This document shows positions 52,115 to 63,720 of a stretch of 64,000 bases of DNA, in pieces. A program made the translations under genes and the position numbers. The notes beneath the pieces are model-generated. The model saw only the letters and a program-made list of their open reading frames with translations, searched no databases and was not told the DNA's origin. The first letter of the stretch is position 1, and each line of letters begins with the position of its first letter. The DNA is from Bartonella australis AUST/NH1. Lineage in GTDB: Bacteria > Pseudomonadota > Alphaproteobacteria > Rhizobiales > Rhizobiaceae. The stretch spans positions 1,419,501-1,483,500 of the forward strand of contig NC_020300.1 in NCBI RefSeq assembly GCF_000341355.1. Direction: 5' to 3'.

Positions 52115-54725
52115 TGACGATCCTTTGCGGAATAATAATAATTTTTTTAACAGGCTTTTCTACTAATTGTGCTCGCACAAAGCCAAGAGCTAAAACAGCC
52201 TCTTCAATGGCTTCTTTATCAGCTGTCACCGCAACAGTCACGTCACCTCGTTTTTTACCATTAATCTGCACGGGCAAAGTAATGGAATCTTCAACGATTA
52301 ATGCAGGATCATAAGCAGGCCACGGGCATTGAGAGATGAGCGTTTTCTTCCCCAATTCAGCATGACATTCTTCTGCTAAATGAGGCATCATGGGTGCAAT
52401 CATCGCAAGAAAAAAATCCATTGCTTGGCGCAAAGCGGACTTCATTTCATCTTCGGCATTTTCGATCTTATTCAAAAATGGCGCCATAATATTCAATAAT
52501 TCATAAAGGCGCGCAATAGCTCGATTAAATGCGAGCTTCTCTAGATCATCTTCAACAGCACATAAAGTACGATGCACTACTTTTGAGAGCTCCAAAGCCG
52601 CCCCTTGACGGCCTGTACGCGGGACTACTTCTCTTAAAACCGACGCACTTAAAGCCACCGAGCGCCAAATACGCTGTACAAAGCGATGCGCCCCTTCAAC
52701 CCCGGATTCCGTCCAAATAATATCACGCTCAGGAGGAGAATCTGATAAGACGAACCAGCGCACTGTATCTGCGCCATAGGAAGCAATAATATCGTCAGGA
52801 TCAACCACGTTCTTTTTTGACTTCGACATTTTTTCAATCGGACCAATTGTGACTTCACTCTGATCAGTTAATTTATAAGCGTGACGTTTTCCCTCTTTTT
52901 CTATGATTGAAACTTCCATCGGTGAAACCCACCCCTGGTCATCCCGATAAGTTTCATGCACAACCATTCCTTGCGTAAAAAGCCCTTCGAAAGGCTCGTC
53001 TCCAGCGACATAACCTGCAGACTTCATAGCACGCATAAAAAAACGCGCATATAAAAGGTGTAAAATCGCGTGCTCGATCCCACCAATATATTGCTGAACA
53101 GGCAACCATTGAGCTGCCGCCTTTTGATCGACCGGCTCTTGTGCCCAAGGATTGGTGAAACGTGCATAATACCAAGAAGAATCCACAAATGTATCCATCG
53201 TATCGGTTTCACGTTTAGCTGATCGACCGCAAGAAGGGCAAGCGACTGTTTGCCATGCTTCATGACGTGCAAGAGGATTGCCTGGTTGATCAAAAGCTAC
53301 ATCATCCGGTAAAACAACCGGCAAATCAGCACGCGGTGCAGGGACCACTCCGCAAACCGCACAATGAATCATAGGAATCGGACATCCCCAATAACGCTGT
53401 CGCGAAATCCCCCAATCACGCAACCGAAATTGAATTGTTTTCTGTCCTTGGGGCTGATTATTAAGAAGCTGTTCCTCAAGTTTTTTAGCGGATGCTTCAA
53501 AAGCTTCCTGTGGCGTAAGACCATTTAAAAAATCAGAGTTGATCATCACTCCATCGCCAGTGTAAGCTGTTTCGGAAATTACAAAGTCCTTGACGTCAGC
53601 ATCTTTTGGTAAAACGACTGGCCGCACAGGGAGAGCATATTTACGCGCAAAATCCAGGTCGCGCTGATCATGAGCCGGGCAACCAAAAATAGCTCCCGTC
53701 CCGTAGCTCATTAATACAAAATTAGCAACATAAACAGGAATGCGTACCGCCGGATTAAATGGGTGGATAGCCAAAAGCGACGTGCGAAATCCTTCTTTTT
53801 CAACTTTTTCAAGCGCCGCAGTTGTCGTAGCACCACACCGACAACGTGCGATAAATGCCTCAAGTTCTTCATTTTTTTGCGCCAGAGCTTGTGCGATTGG
53901 ATGATCCACGGAAAGAGCCAAAAAAGAAGCACCAAATAAAGTATCAGGGCGCGTGGAATAACAGACAATTTCGTCAAAAGTGCTACAGGAATCGTCAGCG
54001 ATATCTGTTTTATGCAAAGCCCAACGAATGAAAAGACCCCGCGACTTACCGATCCAATTTTTTTGCATAATGCGGACTTTTTCTGGCCATTTATCGAGCT
54101 CTTCAAGCCGTGCTAATAAATCTTCACTAAAATCGCTAATTTTAAAAAACCACTGTGTTAATTCGCGTTGTTCAACCAGTGCTCCAGAACGCCAACCACG
54201 ACCGTCAACAACCTGCTCATTAGCCAAAACTGTCTGATCAACTGGATCCCAATTCACTTTGGCCACTTTGCGTGTGATAAGTCCTTTGTTGTACAGATCA
54301 AGAAACAATATTTGTTGGCGGTGGTAATAATCTACATCGCAGGTAGCAAATTCACGTGACCAATCTAAGGAAAATCCCAATCGCTTTAATTGCGTGCGCA
54401 TCACCGCAATATTTTGGTAGGTCCACAGCTTTGGATGCACTTTATTCTGCATAGCTGCATTTTCAGCAGGCATACCAAAAGCATCCCACCCCATTGGATG
54501 CAACACATTAAATCCCTTCGCACGTTTATAACGCGCAACAACATCCCCCATAGCGTAATTTCGTACATGCCCCATATGAATGCGGCCTGAAGGATAAGGA
54601 AACATCTCTAAAACGTAATATTTTTCACGCTCATCATCAGGAGTGATTTGAAAAATTTTCTTTTCGTCCCAAATCGCTTGCCATTTTTGTTCTTGCGCGC
54701 GTGGATTATAGCGTTCGATTGTCAT
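52101..54725 (-). CDS. leuS: leucyl-tRNA synthetase
   Basis: Class I aminoacyl-tRNA synthetase charging tRNA-Leu. The HIGH-type motif is [11 protein letters not shown] near residue 44, and [13 protein letters not shown] lies near residue 630. The editing domain with [19 protein letters not shown] and the zinc-type inserts are present. The length of 874 is normal and the frame intact. It begins with [16 protein letters not shown]. Confidence 0.97.
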   Translation of the reverse strand: MTIERYNPRAQEQKWQAIWDEKKIFQITPDDEREKYYVLEMFPYPSGRIHMGHVRNYAMGDVVARYKRAKGFNVLHPMGWDAFGMPAENAAMQNKVHPKLWTYQNIAVMRTQLKRLGFSLDWSREFATCDVDYYHRQQILFLDLYNKGLITRKVAKVNWDPVDQTVLANEQVVDGRGWRSGALVEQRELTQWFFKISDFSEDLLARLEELDKWPEKVRIMQKNWIGKSRGLFIRWALHKTDIADDSCSTFDEIVCYSTRPDTLFGASFLALSVDHPIAQALAQKNEELEAFIARCRCGATTTAALEKVEKEGFRTSLLAIHPFNPAVRIPVYVANFVLMSYGTGAIFGCPAHDQRDLDFARKYALPVRPVVLPKDADVKDFVISETAYTGDGVMINSDFLNGLTPQEAFEASAKKLEEQLLNNQPQGQKTIQFRLRDWGISRQRYWGCPIPMIHCAVCGVVPAPRADLPVVLPDDVAFDQPGNPLARHEAWQTVACPSCGRSAKRETDTMDTFVDSSWYYARFTNPWAQEPVDQKAAAQWLPVQQYIGGIEHAILHLLYARFFMRAMKSAGYVAGDEPFEGLFTQGMVVHETYRDDQGWVSPMEVSIIEKEGKRHAYKLTDQSEVTIGPIEKMSKSKKNVVDPDDIIASYGADTVRWFVLSDSPPERDIIWTESGVEGAHRFVQRIWRSVALSASVLREVVPRTGRQGAALELSKVVHRTLCAVEDDLEKLAFNRAIARLYELLNIMAPFLNKIENAEDEMKSALRQAMDFFLAMIAPMMPHLAEECHAELGKKTLISQCPWPAYDPALIVEDSITLPVQINGKKRGDVTVAVTADKEAIEEAVLALGFVRAQLVEKPVKKIIIIPQRIVNVVV

Positions 54726-54873
54726 TCTCGTTATACTCTTTACAAAATTAAACTAAAAAGCCTCTTTAATGCTTCACCATGGATTAACGCCATGGTCAAC
54801 CTTTTCAGCGAGTATTTTAAGAATTTTGAAGCGATAACTTGGCCGTCAAACAAAAAACAGAAAGCACACAATC

Positions 54874-55554
54874 ATGAATACAGCCAATGAGAACCCCGTT
54901 AATGCATGGAAATGCCTTAAACAAAATATTGCTGAAACATGTAAAGATTACCACCGCCCCTTAGAAAGCATCCAGCTCATCGCTGTTTCAAAAACTGTTT
55001 CCGCGCAGCAGATTATCCCCCTCTTAAAAGAAGGCCAATCTCTTTTTGCCGAAAATCGTGTACAAGAAGCGGCTGATAAATGGCCCCCCTTGCGTCAGCA
55101 ATTTGGCGCTATCGAACTTCACCTCATCGGGCCTTTACAATCCAATAAAATAGCAAAAGCTGTCCAAATTTTTGATGTCATTCAAACGATAGACCGGGAG
55201 AAAATAGCCAAAGGTTTAGCTGAAGAAATGCAAAAACAAAAAAAACATCTTCCTTGCTATATTCAGGTCAATATTGGACTAGAACCACAAAAAAGTGGTG
55301 TTCATCCTCAAGAAACAGCTGCCTTCGTCTCCCAATGCAAAAAGCACTACGGGCTTGACATCATTGGCCTTATGGCGGTTCCCCCTGCACAAGAAAACCC
55401 AGGTCCCTATTTTGCACTTTTAAAAAAACTGGCAAAAGAAGCCGGCCTCTCAAAGCTTTCTATGGGAATGTCGAATGACTTTAAAACTGCTCTTCAGTTC
55501 GGAGCAACAGCTCTTCGCATTGGCTCGGCTTTATTTGGGGAACGTCCCATTTAA
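54874..55554 (+). CDS. yggS: pyridoxal-phosphate homeostasis protein YggS
   Basis: PLP-binding, alanine-racemase-fold protein that buffers free pyridoxal phosphate. The PLP lysine is in IQLIAVSKTVSA (near residue 41), with LFAENRVQEA and the C-terminal LSMGMSNDF and TALRIGSALFGER all typical. The length of 226 is normal. It is divergent from leuS, as in rhizobia. Confidence 0.93.
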   Translation: MNTANENPVNAWKCLKQNIAETCKDYHRPLESIQLIAVSKTVSAQQIIPLLKEGQSLFAENRVQEAADKWPPLRQQFGAIELHLIGPLQSNKIAKAVQIFDVIQTIDREKIAKGLAEEMQKQKKHLPCYIQVNIGLEPQKSGVHPQETAAFVSQCKKHYGLDIIGLMAVPPAQENPGPYFALLKKLAKEAGLSKLSMGMSNDFKTALQFGATALRIGSALFGERPI

Positions 55555-55785
55555 GATTTTCTTGATTATCAAACACCTTGGTTTTTTCGTAAAAACGCTT
55601 TCCAAATCATTATTAAACAAGATTCAAAATTAGCTATTTCCCCTCTATAACCTGACCTCTCTCTGAAATAACCCTTTATTTTAGGAAAATTTGTGAAAAT
55701 TATGCTAAGAAAGAGACAATAATAAAAATAGATTTTTTGATATAATCTAACAAAAAAAGAGGCCGTATTATAAAAGGGGAAGGCC

Positions 55786-57732
55786 ATGCATGAAAAGATT
55801 TATCCTATATCAGCGGATACGAAAAAAAACGCACTCATTAATAATGAAACTTATGAAAAATGGTACCAAGACAGCACTAGTGATCCAGAAAAATTTTGGT
55901 CAAAACATGGCCAACGCATTGAATGGTTTAAACCTTACACAAAAGTGAAGAACACTTCATTTAACGGTGATGTATCGATTCGGTGGTACGAAGACGGAGT
56001 AACGAATGTTGCCTATAATTGCATCGACCGTCACTTAAAAAACCACGGTAATCAAACCGCATTGATTTGGGAAGGAGATGATCCTCATAGCGACAAAAAA
56101 ATAACCTATAATGAACTTTATGAACATGTTTGCCGTCTCGCCAACGTCTTAAAGGACCACGGTGTAAAAAAGGGCGACAGAGTTACTATTTATCTCCCCA
56201 TGATCTTGGAAGCGGCCTATGCCATGCTAGCGTGCGCACGCATTGGTGCTGTTCATTCAGTCATTTTTGCAGGCTTTGCTCCTGAAGCGATAGCAAGACG
56301 TATCGTCGATTGCGAATCGACCTTTATTATCACCGCAGACCAGGGCTTACGTGGAGGAAAATCGATTAACTTAAAAGACAATATCGACCGCGCCATTGAT
56401 ATCGCCGCACACGACCATGTCTACGTAAACCGTGTTATGGTCGTACAGCGTACAGGAGGGAAAATTAACTGGGTTGAAGGACGTGATTTTTGGTACCATG
56501 AAAAATTATCCCACGCCGATACCGACTGCCCAGCAGAAAAAATGAATGCTGAGGATCCATTCTTCATTCTTTATACCTCAGGGTCAACGGGGAAACCAAA
56601 AGGTGTTTTGCATACAACAGCCGGCTATCTCATCTATGTGTCAATGACCCATCAATATGTTTTTGACTATCATCCTGACGAAATTTACTGGTGCACAGCC
56701 GATATTGGCTGGATCACCGGCCACTCTTATTCAATTTATGGACCTTTATGCAATAAAGCCACAACTTTAATATTCGAGGGCACGCCTAATTTTCCAGATC
56801 CTAGCAGATTTTGGAAAATTATTGATAAGCACAAGGTTAATACGTTTTATACTGCACCAACGGCTATCCGTTCTTTAATGGGTGCAGGAGACTCGTTTGT
56901 CAAAAACACTTCCAGAAAATCCTTACGCCTCTTAGGTACTGTAGGTGAACCGATTAACCCAGAAGCATGGAAATGGTTCTATAATACGGTCGGAAGTGGT
57001 CTCTGCCCTATTCTTGACACATGGTGGCAAACAGAAACAGGTGGCCACATGATTACTCCGCTCCCCGGCGCAACAGAACTCAAAGCTGGATCAGTGACAC
57101 GCCCTTTTTTTGGTATCCAACCCCAAATTATTGATGCTCAAGGCAAAGTTCTAGAAGGTGAAGCAGAAGGTAATCTCTGCTTTGTCGATTCATGGCCAGG
57201 CCAAATGCGCACTCTTTATCGGGACCACGAGCGATTTATTCAAACCTATTTTTCTACATATGCAGGCAAATATTTTAGCGGCGATAGTTGTAGGCGTGAT
57301 AGCGATGGCTATTATTGGATCACAGGACGCGTTGATGATGTCCTCAATATCTCTGGACACAGACTGGGAACCGCTGAAATTGAATCAGCGCTCGTTTCGC
57401 ATCCCGCTGTTTCAGAAGCTGCTATTGTCGGATATCCTCATCACATTAAAGGGCAGGGAATCTATAGTTTTGTGACTTTAATGGGAGAAACGCCACCGAA
57501 TGAAGAATTACGACGAGATCTTATTCAGCACGTTAGGCAAGAAATTGGCCCCATTGCCACTTTGGATAAGATTCAGTTTACTCCCCATCTGCCTAAAACG
57601 AGATCGGGGAAAATTATGAGGCGCATTTTACGAAAAATCGCCGAAAATGATTTTAATGATCTAGGAGATACTTCAACGCTCGTTGAACCAGAAGTTGTTG
57701 ACGATCTTATCGCTAACCGCCAAAACATATAA
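55786..57732 (+). CDS. acs: acetyl-CoA synthetase
   Basis: Activates acetate to acetyl-CoA through acetyl-AMP. The P-loop-like motif [16 protein letters not shown] lies near residue 264, [14 protein letters not shown] near 311, [13 protein letters not shown] near 413, and the acetylatable lysine in TRSGKIMRR near 608. At 648 residues it is complete. It stands alone, and AGGGGAAGG lies just before the ATG. Confidence 0.97.
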   Translation: MHEKIYPISADTKKNALINNETYEKWYQDSTSDPEKFWSKHGQRIEWFKPYTKVKNTSFNGDVSIRWYEDGVTNVAYNCIDRHLKNHGNQTALIWEGDDPHSDKKITYNELYEHVCRLANVLKDHGVKKGDRVTIYLPMILEAAYAMLACARIGAVHSVIFAGFAPEAIARRIVDCESTFIITADQGLRGGKSINLKDNIDRAIDIAAHDHVYVNRVMVVQRTGGKINWVEGRDFWYHEKLSHADTDCPAEKMNAEDPFFILYTSGSTGKPKGVLHTTAGYLIYVSMTHQYVFDYHPDEIYWCTADIGWITGHSYSIYGPLCNKATTLIFEGTPNFPDPSRFWKIIDKHKVNTFYTAPTAIRSLMGAGDSFVKNTSRKSLRLLGTVGEPINPEAWKWFYNTVGSGLCPILDTWWQTETGGHMITPLPGATELKAGSVTRPFFGIQPQIIDAQGKVLEGEAEGNLCFVDSWPGQMRTLYRDHERFIQTYFSTYAGKYFSGDSCRRDSDGYYWITGRVDDVLNISGHRLGTAEIESALVSHPAVSEAAIVGYPHHIKGQGIYSFVTLMGETPPNEELRRDLIQHVRQEIGPIATLDKIQFTPHLPKTRSGKIMRRILRKIAENDFNDLGDTSTLVEPEVVDDLIANRQNI

Positions 57733-58005
57733 AGCAGATATTTAACGCGGACAACACCGGCACATCTTTGCCTTTTTCTTTGAAGGATCGATGAAATTAA
57801 AAGTTGACGATCTCTTTACTAGCGGCCAAAATGCAAAGGTTGATAAATATCAAGGCATTTAGGCACTCTTCCTGAGGCGGTTAATGCAATAAAAACAAAG
57901 GAAATAGGGGGATCCTTTGGTTACAAAAATAAAAGGAACGTGCAGCGGGGATAGAAAGGGGGGACTTACGATGATCCGAAATAAAAATAGAAGTGAGAAC
58001 TGAGA
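57733..58005. other. intergenic between acs and ftsE
   Basis: About 270 bases. A 23-codon frame at 57791-57862 (MKLKVDDLFTSGQNAK and a few more residues) has no recognisable family. No terminator was clear. Confidence 0.4.
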
Positions 58006-58665
58006 GTGATTCATTTTGAAAATGTTGGTCTGCGTTATGGCATGGGCCCCGAGGTTCTACGTGATATTAGTTTTCATGTTCCGCCTGGATCATTTCAATT
58101 TTTGACCGGCGCCTCCGGAGCAGGTAAAACATCGTTGCTGCGCCTCATATTTTTAGCACTTAAACCAACCCGCGGTCATATTGATTTGTTCGGGACCGAC
58201 ACAGCGCTTCTCACACGACAAGAACTTCCTGCTTTACGGCGGCGTATCGGTGTCGTTTTCCAAGATTTTCGTTTACTCGATCATATGACGACTTACGAAA
58301 ATGTTTCTTTGCCTTTACGAATTAAAGGACAAGAAGAAGCAGTGTACCGCAGCGAAGTAGAAGATCTTTTACGCTGGGTGGGTCTTGGAAACCATATTCA
58401 TGTCTTGCCGCCAGTCCTTTCAGGTGGGGAAAAACAAAGAGTAGCGATTGCACGTGCTCTCATTGATCAACCTGAAATTCTACTCGCTGACGAACCCACA
58501 GGGAACGTTGATCCACCTTTGGCAAGACGCTTATTACGCTTATTTATCGAGCTAAACCGTTTTGGAACAGCTGTCGTTATTGCCACTCACGACGTAACAC
58601 TCATGGAACAAGTCGAAGCACGGCGTATGGTTCTTCATAAGGGACAGATGACAGTTTATGAATAA
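58006..58665 (+). CDS. ftsE: cell division ATP-binding protein FtsE
   Basis: ATPase of the FtsEX complex, which controls cell-wall hydrolases at the septum. Walker A GASGAGKTS is near residue 36, signature LSGGEKQRVAIARAL near 142 and Walker B ILLADEPTGNVDP near 163. The start is GTG at 58006 with GAG-rich sequence before it. The 219-residue length is typical. The end overlaps ftsX by eight bases. Confidence 0.95.
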   Translation: MIHFENVGLRYGMGPEVLRDISFHVPPGSFQFLTGASGAGKTSLLRLIFLALKPTRGHIDLFGTDTALLTRQELPALRRRIGVVFQDFRLLDHMTTYENVSLPLRIKGQEEAVYRSEVEDLLRWVGLGNHIHVLPPVLSGGEKQRVAIARALIDQPEILLADEPTGNVDPPLARRLLRLFIELNRFGTAVVIATHDVTLMEQVEARRMVLHKGQMTVYE

Positions 58666-59632
58666 GTCTTTCTCTATCTTCCGCATTCAAAAATCAATAT
58701 TCACACGCGATAAAGCTGCTAAGACAGCTATTGTTCCAAGCGGCAATATTTCCAGACAAGCATTAATTGCGGTGATTGCAATTATGACATTTCTCTCGAG
58801 TTTAGCACTTGTCGGTGTTGATTTAGTCCAAAACGCCGCCAATAATTGGAGCCGCCAAATTCGTCGGGAAGCAACAATTCAAATACGCCCCATCGAAAAT
58901 GTCGATATCGAAAAAGCCTTACGTGACGCGGCTGCATTAGTCCAAACATTTCAGGGCGTGCAAGACGCCAAAATCGTCGACCAAAGAGCGACTGAAAAAT
59001 TGCTCGAACCGTGGCTTGGAGCGGATTTGCCCCTCAGTGAATTACCACTTCCCAGACTCATTATTGTAACTTTGAAAAAAGATAAAAAGGCTAATTTTCA
59101 AGCAATAAGTCAAGCAATCGAAACGCAAATTCCTGGAGGCCGATTTGACGATCATCACTTCTGGGTAAGCCGTTTTGTAACAATGGCGCAGACAACCGTT
59201 CTTATTGGTGTCTTGATTTTGCTACTCGTCTTAGGCTCACTTATACTTACGGTCATCTTCGCCACGCGCAACGCGCTGGCAGAAAATGCTCATATCATCG
59301 ACGTGCTTTATTTCCTCGGAACTGAAACATATTTTATCGCTCGACAGTTCGACTGGCATTTTTTCAAAACTGCGTTGCGCGGTGCGTTTTACGGCGGCGC
59401 TCTCAGCGTACTTCTCTTGAACGCCTTCTCGTTCTGGAAAAATTATAACTTAGACGAGGCCCAATCCAACCAAATTAATGCTTTATTTGGAAATTTTTCT
59501 ATAAGTTTTACAACCTACGGAAAACTTATATGCCTTGTCCTTTTTGTTTCTTTCCTCACTATGCTGACGGGCCGGATTACCATCTTAGCACAACTGAAAA
59601 AAATCGACCAACACGAAAACCGCTTATTTTAG
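58658..59632 (+). CDS. ftsX: cell division membrane protein FtsX
   Basis: Membrane partner of FtsE. A cytoplasmic N-terminus is followed by a first membrane helix (about residues 35-55), a periplasmic domain, and three further helices near residues 180-205, 240-265 and 285-310. This four-helix plan, the overlap with ftsE and the FtsX-like periplasmic region support the call. The length of 324 is normal. Confidence 0.93.
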   Translation: MNKSFSIFRIQKSIFTRDKAAKTAIVPSGNISRQALIAVIAIMTFLSSLALVGVDLVQNAANNWSRQIRREATIQIRPIENVDIEKALRDAAALVQTFQGVQDAKIVDQRATEKLLEPWLGADLPLSELPLPRLIIVTLKKDKKANFQAISQAIETQIPGGRFDDHHFWVSRFVTMAQTTVLIGVLILLLVLGSLILTVIFATRNALAENAHIIDVLYFLGTETYFIARQFDWHFFKTALRGAFYGGALSVLLLNAFSFWKNYNLDEAQSNQINALFGNFSISFTTYGKLICLVLFVSFLTMLTGRITILAQLKKIDQHENRLF

Positions 59633-59636
59633 TTTC

Positions 59637-60311
59637 ATGCTCCATAATTCACCTAATCTCGAAACATTAACACCCGAAGACCCGGAGTGCTCCTTGCCAA
59701 AGCGGCCCGCGAAGTCCGCACAGAAATATGGTCGCTTTTTTCGCTATTTACCACCGACGGTACTTTCCCTTTTAGCCATCATCTTCTTTTTTTGCACGAG
59801 TTTTATCATTTTTTCCGAAAAAACCGGGCGACTTAAGCCGCCAAACCCATTGCCACCGGCAGATGCAATCATCGTTCTCACAGGGGGAGAAAATCGGATA
59901 GAGACGGGGTTGAACCTCTTGCAACAAGGAGTTGGTTCACGACTATTGATCAGTGGAGTGAACATAATAGCCAATCCGGACAGATTCACTCGTGCCGCTC
60001 GCATTAATCCGCAACTCTCCGTCTGCTGCGTTGATATTGGACGTGAAGCAGCCAACACCCGAGGCAATGCCGAAGAAAGCGCCGCTTGGATAAAAAAACA
60101 CGGCTATAAGACAGTCTACATCGTCACCCATGATTATCATATGTGGCGCTCCTTGCTTGAGCTTAAACATTTAATGCCTGATGTAAATTTTATCGCTTAC
60201 CCCGTTAAAAAAAATAACGCAGAGAGTCTGATACAGCAAATCAATTATATACGCATTCTTGCCTCTGAATATATTAAAATTATCAATGTATATATCAGAC
60301 ACATATTCTGA
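59637..60311 (+). CDS. YdcF/ElyC-like DUF218 protein
   Basis: Inner-membrane protein with one N-terminal helix (about residues 40-60) and a DUF218 domain. The conserved pieces ADAIIVLTGGENRIETGL, SRLLISGVN, ANTRGNAEESAAW and YIVTHDYHMWRSLLEL are present. Related proteins act in envelope carbon-chain metabolism, but the reaction is unknown. It follows ftsX by four bases, as in rhizobia; plsC, usually next, is missing. Confidence 0.88.
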   Translation: MLHNSPNLETLTPEDPECSLPKRPAKSAQKYGRFFRYLPPTVLSLLAIIFFFCTSFIIFSEKTGRLKPPNPLPPADAIIVLTGGENRIETGLNLLQQGVGSRLLISGVNIIANPDRFTRAARINPQLSVCCVDIGREAANTRGNAEESAAWIKKHGYKTVYIVTHDYHMWRSLLELKHLMPDVNFIAYPVKKNNAESLIQQINYIRILASEYIKIINVYIRHIF

Positions 60312-60519
60312 TCTTTTTTGATAAATTTCTTACCGCTGAGACCTTTAAGACTTCAGCCCTTTTCGCGCAGAGCCCTGTATCATGGTAACTTGCCTTGTAA
60401 TTAGAAGAACTTTGACTCTTTATATTGTGCTTCCCTTCACGTCTCTTTTTTTCCTAAAAAAACTCAAAACTGCGCTAAAAACGCACTAGAATAATCTCAT
60501 TGATCTTAATGAGCGCCCT

Positions 60520-62502
60520 TTAATCACGGGCAAGAGCAACAGCAGGATCAAGCTGTGAAGCCTTTCGTGCAGGGGAAAAACCAAAACACACGCCGATAAA
60601 CGTTGAAAAGATAAAAGCCATCACAATGGAATCCATCGTATAGACCAAACTTATAGGCGCATCAAGGAGAGCAAACAAACCACCGATAGAAACCCCAAAT
60701 AAGACTCCTAAAGCGCCACCAATCACACAAACTAAAATTGCCTCAGTTAAAAATTGTTGCAAAATATCACTTCGGCGCGCACCGACTGCCATACGGACTC
60801 CAATTTCATTAATCCGTTCAGAAACGGTGACCAGCATAATATTCATCACTCCAATACCACCAACAATCAATGAAATTGCCGCAATAGAGGATACTAAAAG
60901 CGTTAAAATATGTGTACTCTCCATGATGCGTTTACGGAATAATTCCGAATTTCTAATGAAAAAATCTTCCTTTCCATGTCGCATCATTAAAAAATTCCGT
61001 ATGGTAGATTCCGCTAATTGTGAATTAACATTATCAGCGATCTTAACTGTAATTGCCCGAACAGTTGTGCTTCCGAGAAAACGCGTTTGCAGTGTTGTAT
61101 AAGGCAAATAAATCTGCAGAGTCGTTGATGCATCCCCAGAATCTTTTGAATCGATGACACCGATGATACGTGCAGGAACTTGACCTACACACACTATTTT
61201 TCCAATGGGGCTCTCTCGACTATCAGGGAAAAGGACGGAAAGTGCTTCTTCTTCAACAACTAAATCAACCGTTCGATTGCGTACACTTGTCTGGTCAAAC
61301 AATCTCCCCTCGATAGCTTTAAGCCCTTGCGTCTGAAAAAATTGCTCCCCTACACCCGAGATAATAGCCTCTGCCTCAATAGCTTTGTAACGTATGGTCG
61401 AAGCTGCCGAAATCTGAGGCGTTACTCCAGATACATAAGGTAATGCCGATAAAGCTTCTGCATCTGCTTCAACCAAACTCGTTATCTTTGCTGACTGCCT
61501 ATCAGAAACCCCCTTGCCGGGAAAAATTGTCAATGTATTTGATCCCAGACTTTTAAAATTTTCCAGAATTTTTTTTTGGGTGCCGTTGCCTAAAGCGACC
61601 ATTGCAATAATCGCCGCGATCCCAATAATCACCCCAAGCATCGTCAAAAAAGTTCGCAGTCTATGCGCATTCATTGCCAATAAAGCCATAATAAATGTTT
61701 CACGAAAACGCTCAGCAAAAGAACGGAAAAATCCGAGTCGCTGTTTATTGTCGAGATTTTCCTTTTCATGAGCAAACTGACGGTCGAATCTTTTCTTTTT
61801 AGTCGTTGATGGACGATCAGAAATAATTTTTCCGTCGCTAATTTCAATAATACGGTCTGCTCTCTCCGCTACGTGCATATCGTGGGTCACAATAACAATA
61901 GTGCGCCCTTCTTGATGGAGCTCATCTAAAATACGCAGCACTTCTTGACCACTCTTTTGATCTAATGCACCCGTTGGTTCATCTGCGAGAATGATATCAG
62001 CATTATTCATTAAAGCACGCGCAATCGACACACGCTGTTGCTGACCACCTGAAAGCTGATTTGGGCGATAGCCCATTCGGTCTTTCATGCCCAGGCGCGT
62101 TAAAAGAGCCTGCGCACGTTTTTTTCTGTCTGCCGGTATACATCCTGCATAAATGGCTGGAATTTCGACATTACCAAGAGCTGTAAGCTCACTTAATAAA
62201 TGGTAACGCTGAAAAATAAATCCAAACTGATCACGCCGCAAAGCCGATAATTCATCTGCTGAGAGTGAAGCTGTTTTTTTACCTGAGATCCAATATCGGC
62301 CTACACTTGGTCGATCAAGACACCCCAAAATATTCATCAATGTCGATTTTCCTGAACCGGAAGGCCCTACAATCGCCACCATTTCACCACGCTTAATAGT
62401 CAAATTAATATTTTTTAAGATGGGAGTGGATGTCTCACCTACGCGAAATTCACGTACCACATCCTCCAAAATAAGGATGGCATCTCTTTGCTCTATTTCC
62501 AT
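60520..62502 (-). CDS. macB: MacB-like ABC exporter subunit
   Basis: Non-canonical ABC transporter that powers a tripartite efflux or secretion pump. The N-terminal ATPase has GPSGSGKSTLMNILG near residue 42, LSGGQQQRVSIARAL near 147 and ILADEPTGALD. One membrane helix near residue 285 precedes a large periplasmic domain, and three helices lie at the C-terminus (about 535-640). At 660 residues it is full-length. It follows macA by three bases. Substrate unknown. Confidence 0.93.
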   Translation of the reverse strand: MEIEQRDAILILEDVVREFRVGETSTPILKNINLTIKRGEMVAIVGPSGSGKSTLMNILGCLDRPSVGRYWISGKKTASLSADELSALRRDQFGFIFQRYHLLSELTALGNVEIPAIYAGCIPADRKKRAQALLTRLGMKDRMGYRPNQLSGGQQQRVSIARALMNNADIILADEPTGALDQKSGQEVLRILDELHQEGRTIVIVTHDMHVAERADRIIEISDGKIISDRPSTTKKKRFDRQFAHEKENLDNKQRLGFFRSFAERFRETFIMALLAMNAHRLRTFLTMLGVIIGIAAIIAMVALGNGTQKKILENFKSLGSNTLTIFPGKGVSDRQSAKITSLVEADAEALSALPYVSGVTPQISAASTIRYKAIEAEAIISGVGEQFFQTQGLKAIEGRLFDQTSVRNRTVDLVVEEEALSVLFPDSRESPIGKIVCVGQVPARIIGVIDSKDSGDASTTLQIYLPYTTLQTRFLGSTTVRAITVKIADNVNSQLAESTIRNFLMMRHGKEDFFIRNSELFRKRIMESTHILTLLVSSIAAISLIVGGIGVMNIMLVTVSERINEIGVRMAVGARRSDILQQFLTEAILVCVIGGALGVLFGVSIGGLFALLDAPISLVYTMDSIVMAFIFSTFIGVCFGFSPARKASQLDPAVALARD

Positions 62503-62505
62503 GTT

Positions 62506-63720
62506 TTAGATCTCATCTTCGCTGTGCGAATCAGAAGATACCGGCATTGACCCATCACGCGAACCGGTAATCACCACATCGCCTTCATTTAACCCTGAAA
62601 GGATCTCAGCCATGACTTTATTATTCAGCCCGACGGTCACCTGTTTAGCCACAACTTTGTTTTTGCCGACCAACAGCTGAACCCACGCTTTGCGCCCTTT
62701 CGTCTCATCGTGCAAAGCGTTGCTTGGAACCAACAATACATTTTGAGCACGTCCCAGTATAATACGGACTTGAGCGGTCATATAAGTCCGCAGGGAATTA
62801 TCCTTATTATCAACACGCACAAGCCCGTTATAATACACGGCTGATGACGCTAAAAAATTAGTGCTGCCCGTCATACCAGGATTGATACTGACATCAGCGC
62901 GAATCGATTCAGGGGCGGGTTCTATCCTTTCTAAGGTTCCTTCATAACGGCGCTGTGAATCACCTAAAACCGTGAAATAAACGGCCTGCCCGGGGTGAAT
63001 TTTCAGAATATCAGCCTCTGAAATTTGTGCCTTAACCGTCATTTTTGATAAATCGCCTAAAATAACAATTGTTGGCGCCGACTGAACTGCATTAACGTTT
63101 TGCCCTTCTTCAACGACAGTGGCCAAAACCGTCCCCGCTGAAGGCGCTGTCACCCGCGTATACCCTAAATTGACCTCTGCACTCTTGACATCAATTTGTG
63201 CCTGCTCAATCTTCTCTTGAACCTGAATAATTTGCGCTTCACGTATTTTTACTTGCGCCAGCGCTTCATCAAAGCTAGCGCGCGAAACTGCCCGCGCTTT
63301 AGCCATATTTTCCTGCCGCGCTAAATTTTCCCGTGCAAGAGCAAGGTAAGCTTCTTGTTCCACCAAATCCGCGCGATAATGAGACAAAGCCGCCTTTTTT
63401 CTTTTCAGATCGTTTTCTTGATCTATAGGGTCGATCTCCGCTAATAAATCTCCCTCTTTTACGACACTGCCTGGTGCAACGTGCATCGCAATAACGCGCC
63501 CCGTTGCACGTGCACCAACGGCGACTAATCGATAAGGACGCACGATCCCAGAAGCTAAAACACTTTTTTCAATATCGCCACGTTTCACCAACGCTGTCGT
63601 ATAAGCCGGCGTAGAGGTTTTGAAAAAAAGCGAACGAAGCAACAATAAAAAGACGATAAAAAATATCGCAATGAAAAATAAAAAAGATTTTTTTTGTTTT
63701 ATCACCGAAATTTTTTTCAT
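62506..63720 (-). CDS. macA: MacA-like periplasmic adaptor subunit
   Basis: Membrane-fusion protein linking MacB to an outer-membrane channel. An N-terminal anchor (about residues 13-33) is followed by a lipoyl half-motif (GRVIAMHVAPGSVVKEGDLLAEID), an alpha-helical hairpin (about 105-180), the second lipoyl half (TRVTAPSAGTV) and beta-barrel domains. The 404-residue length is a little longer than E. coli MacA. Its ATG overlaps the stop of the upstream outer-membrane gene by four bases. Confidence 0.93.
   Translation of the reverse strand: MKKISVIKQKKSFLFFIAIFFIVFLLLLRSLFFKTSTPAYTTALVKRGDIEKSVLASGIVRPYRLVAVGARATGRVIAMHVAPGSVVKEGDLLAEIDPIDQENDLKRKKAALSHYRADLVEQEAYLALARENLARQENMAKARAVSRASFDEALAQVKIREAQIIQVQEKIEQAQIDVKSAEVNLGYTRVTAPSAGTVLATVVEEGQNVNAVQSAPTIVILGDLSKMTVKAQISEADILKIHPGQAVYFTVLGDSQRRYEGTLERIEPAPESIRADVSINPGMTGSTNFLASSAVYYNGLVRVDNKDNSLRTYMTAQVRIILGRAQNVLLVPSNALHDETKGRKAWVQLLVGKNKVVAKQVTVGLNNKVMAEILSGLNEGDVVITGSRDGSMPVSSDSHSEDEI

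Noticed and set aside
57791..57862. 23-codon frame between acs and ftsE
   Set aside because: Too short, with no ribosome-binding site or recognised family.
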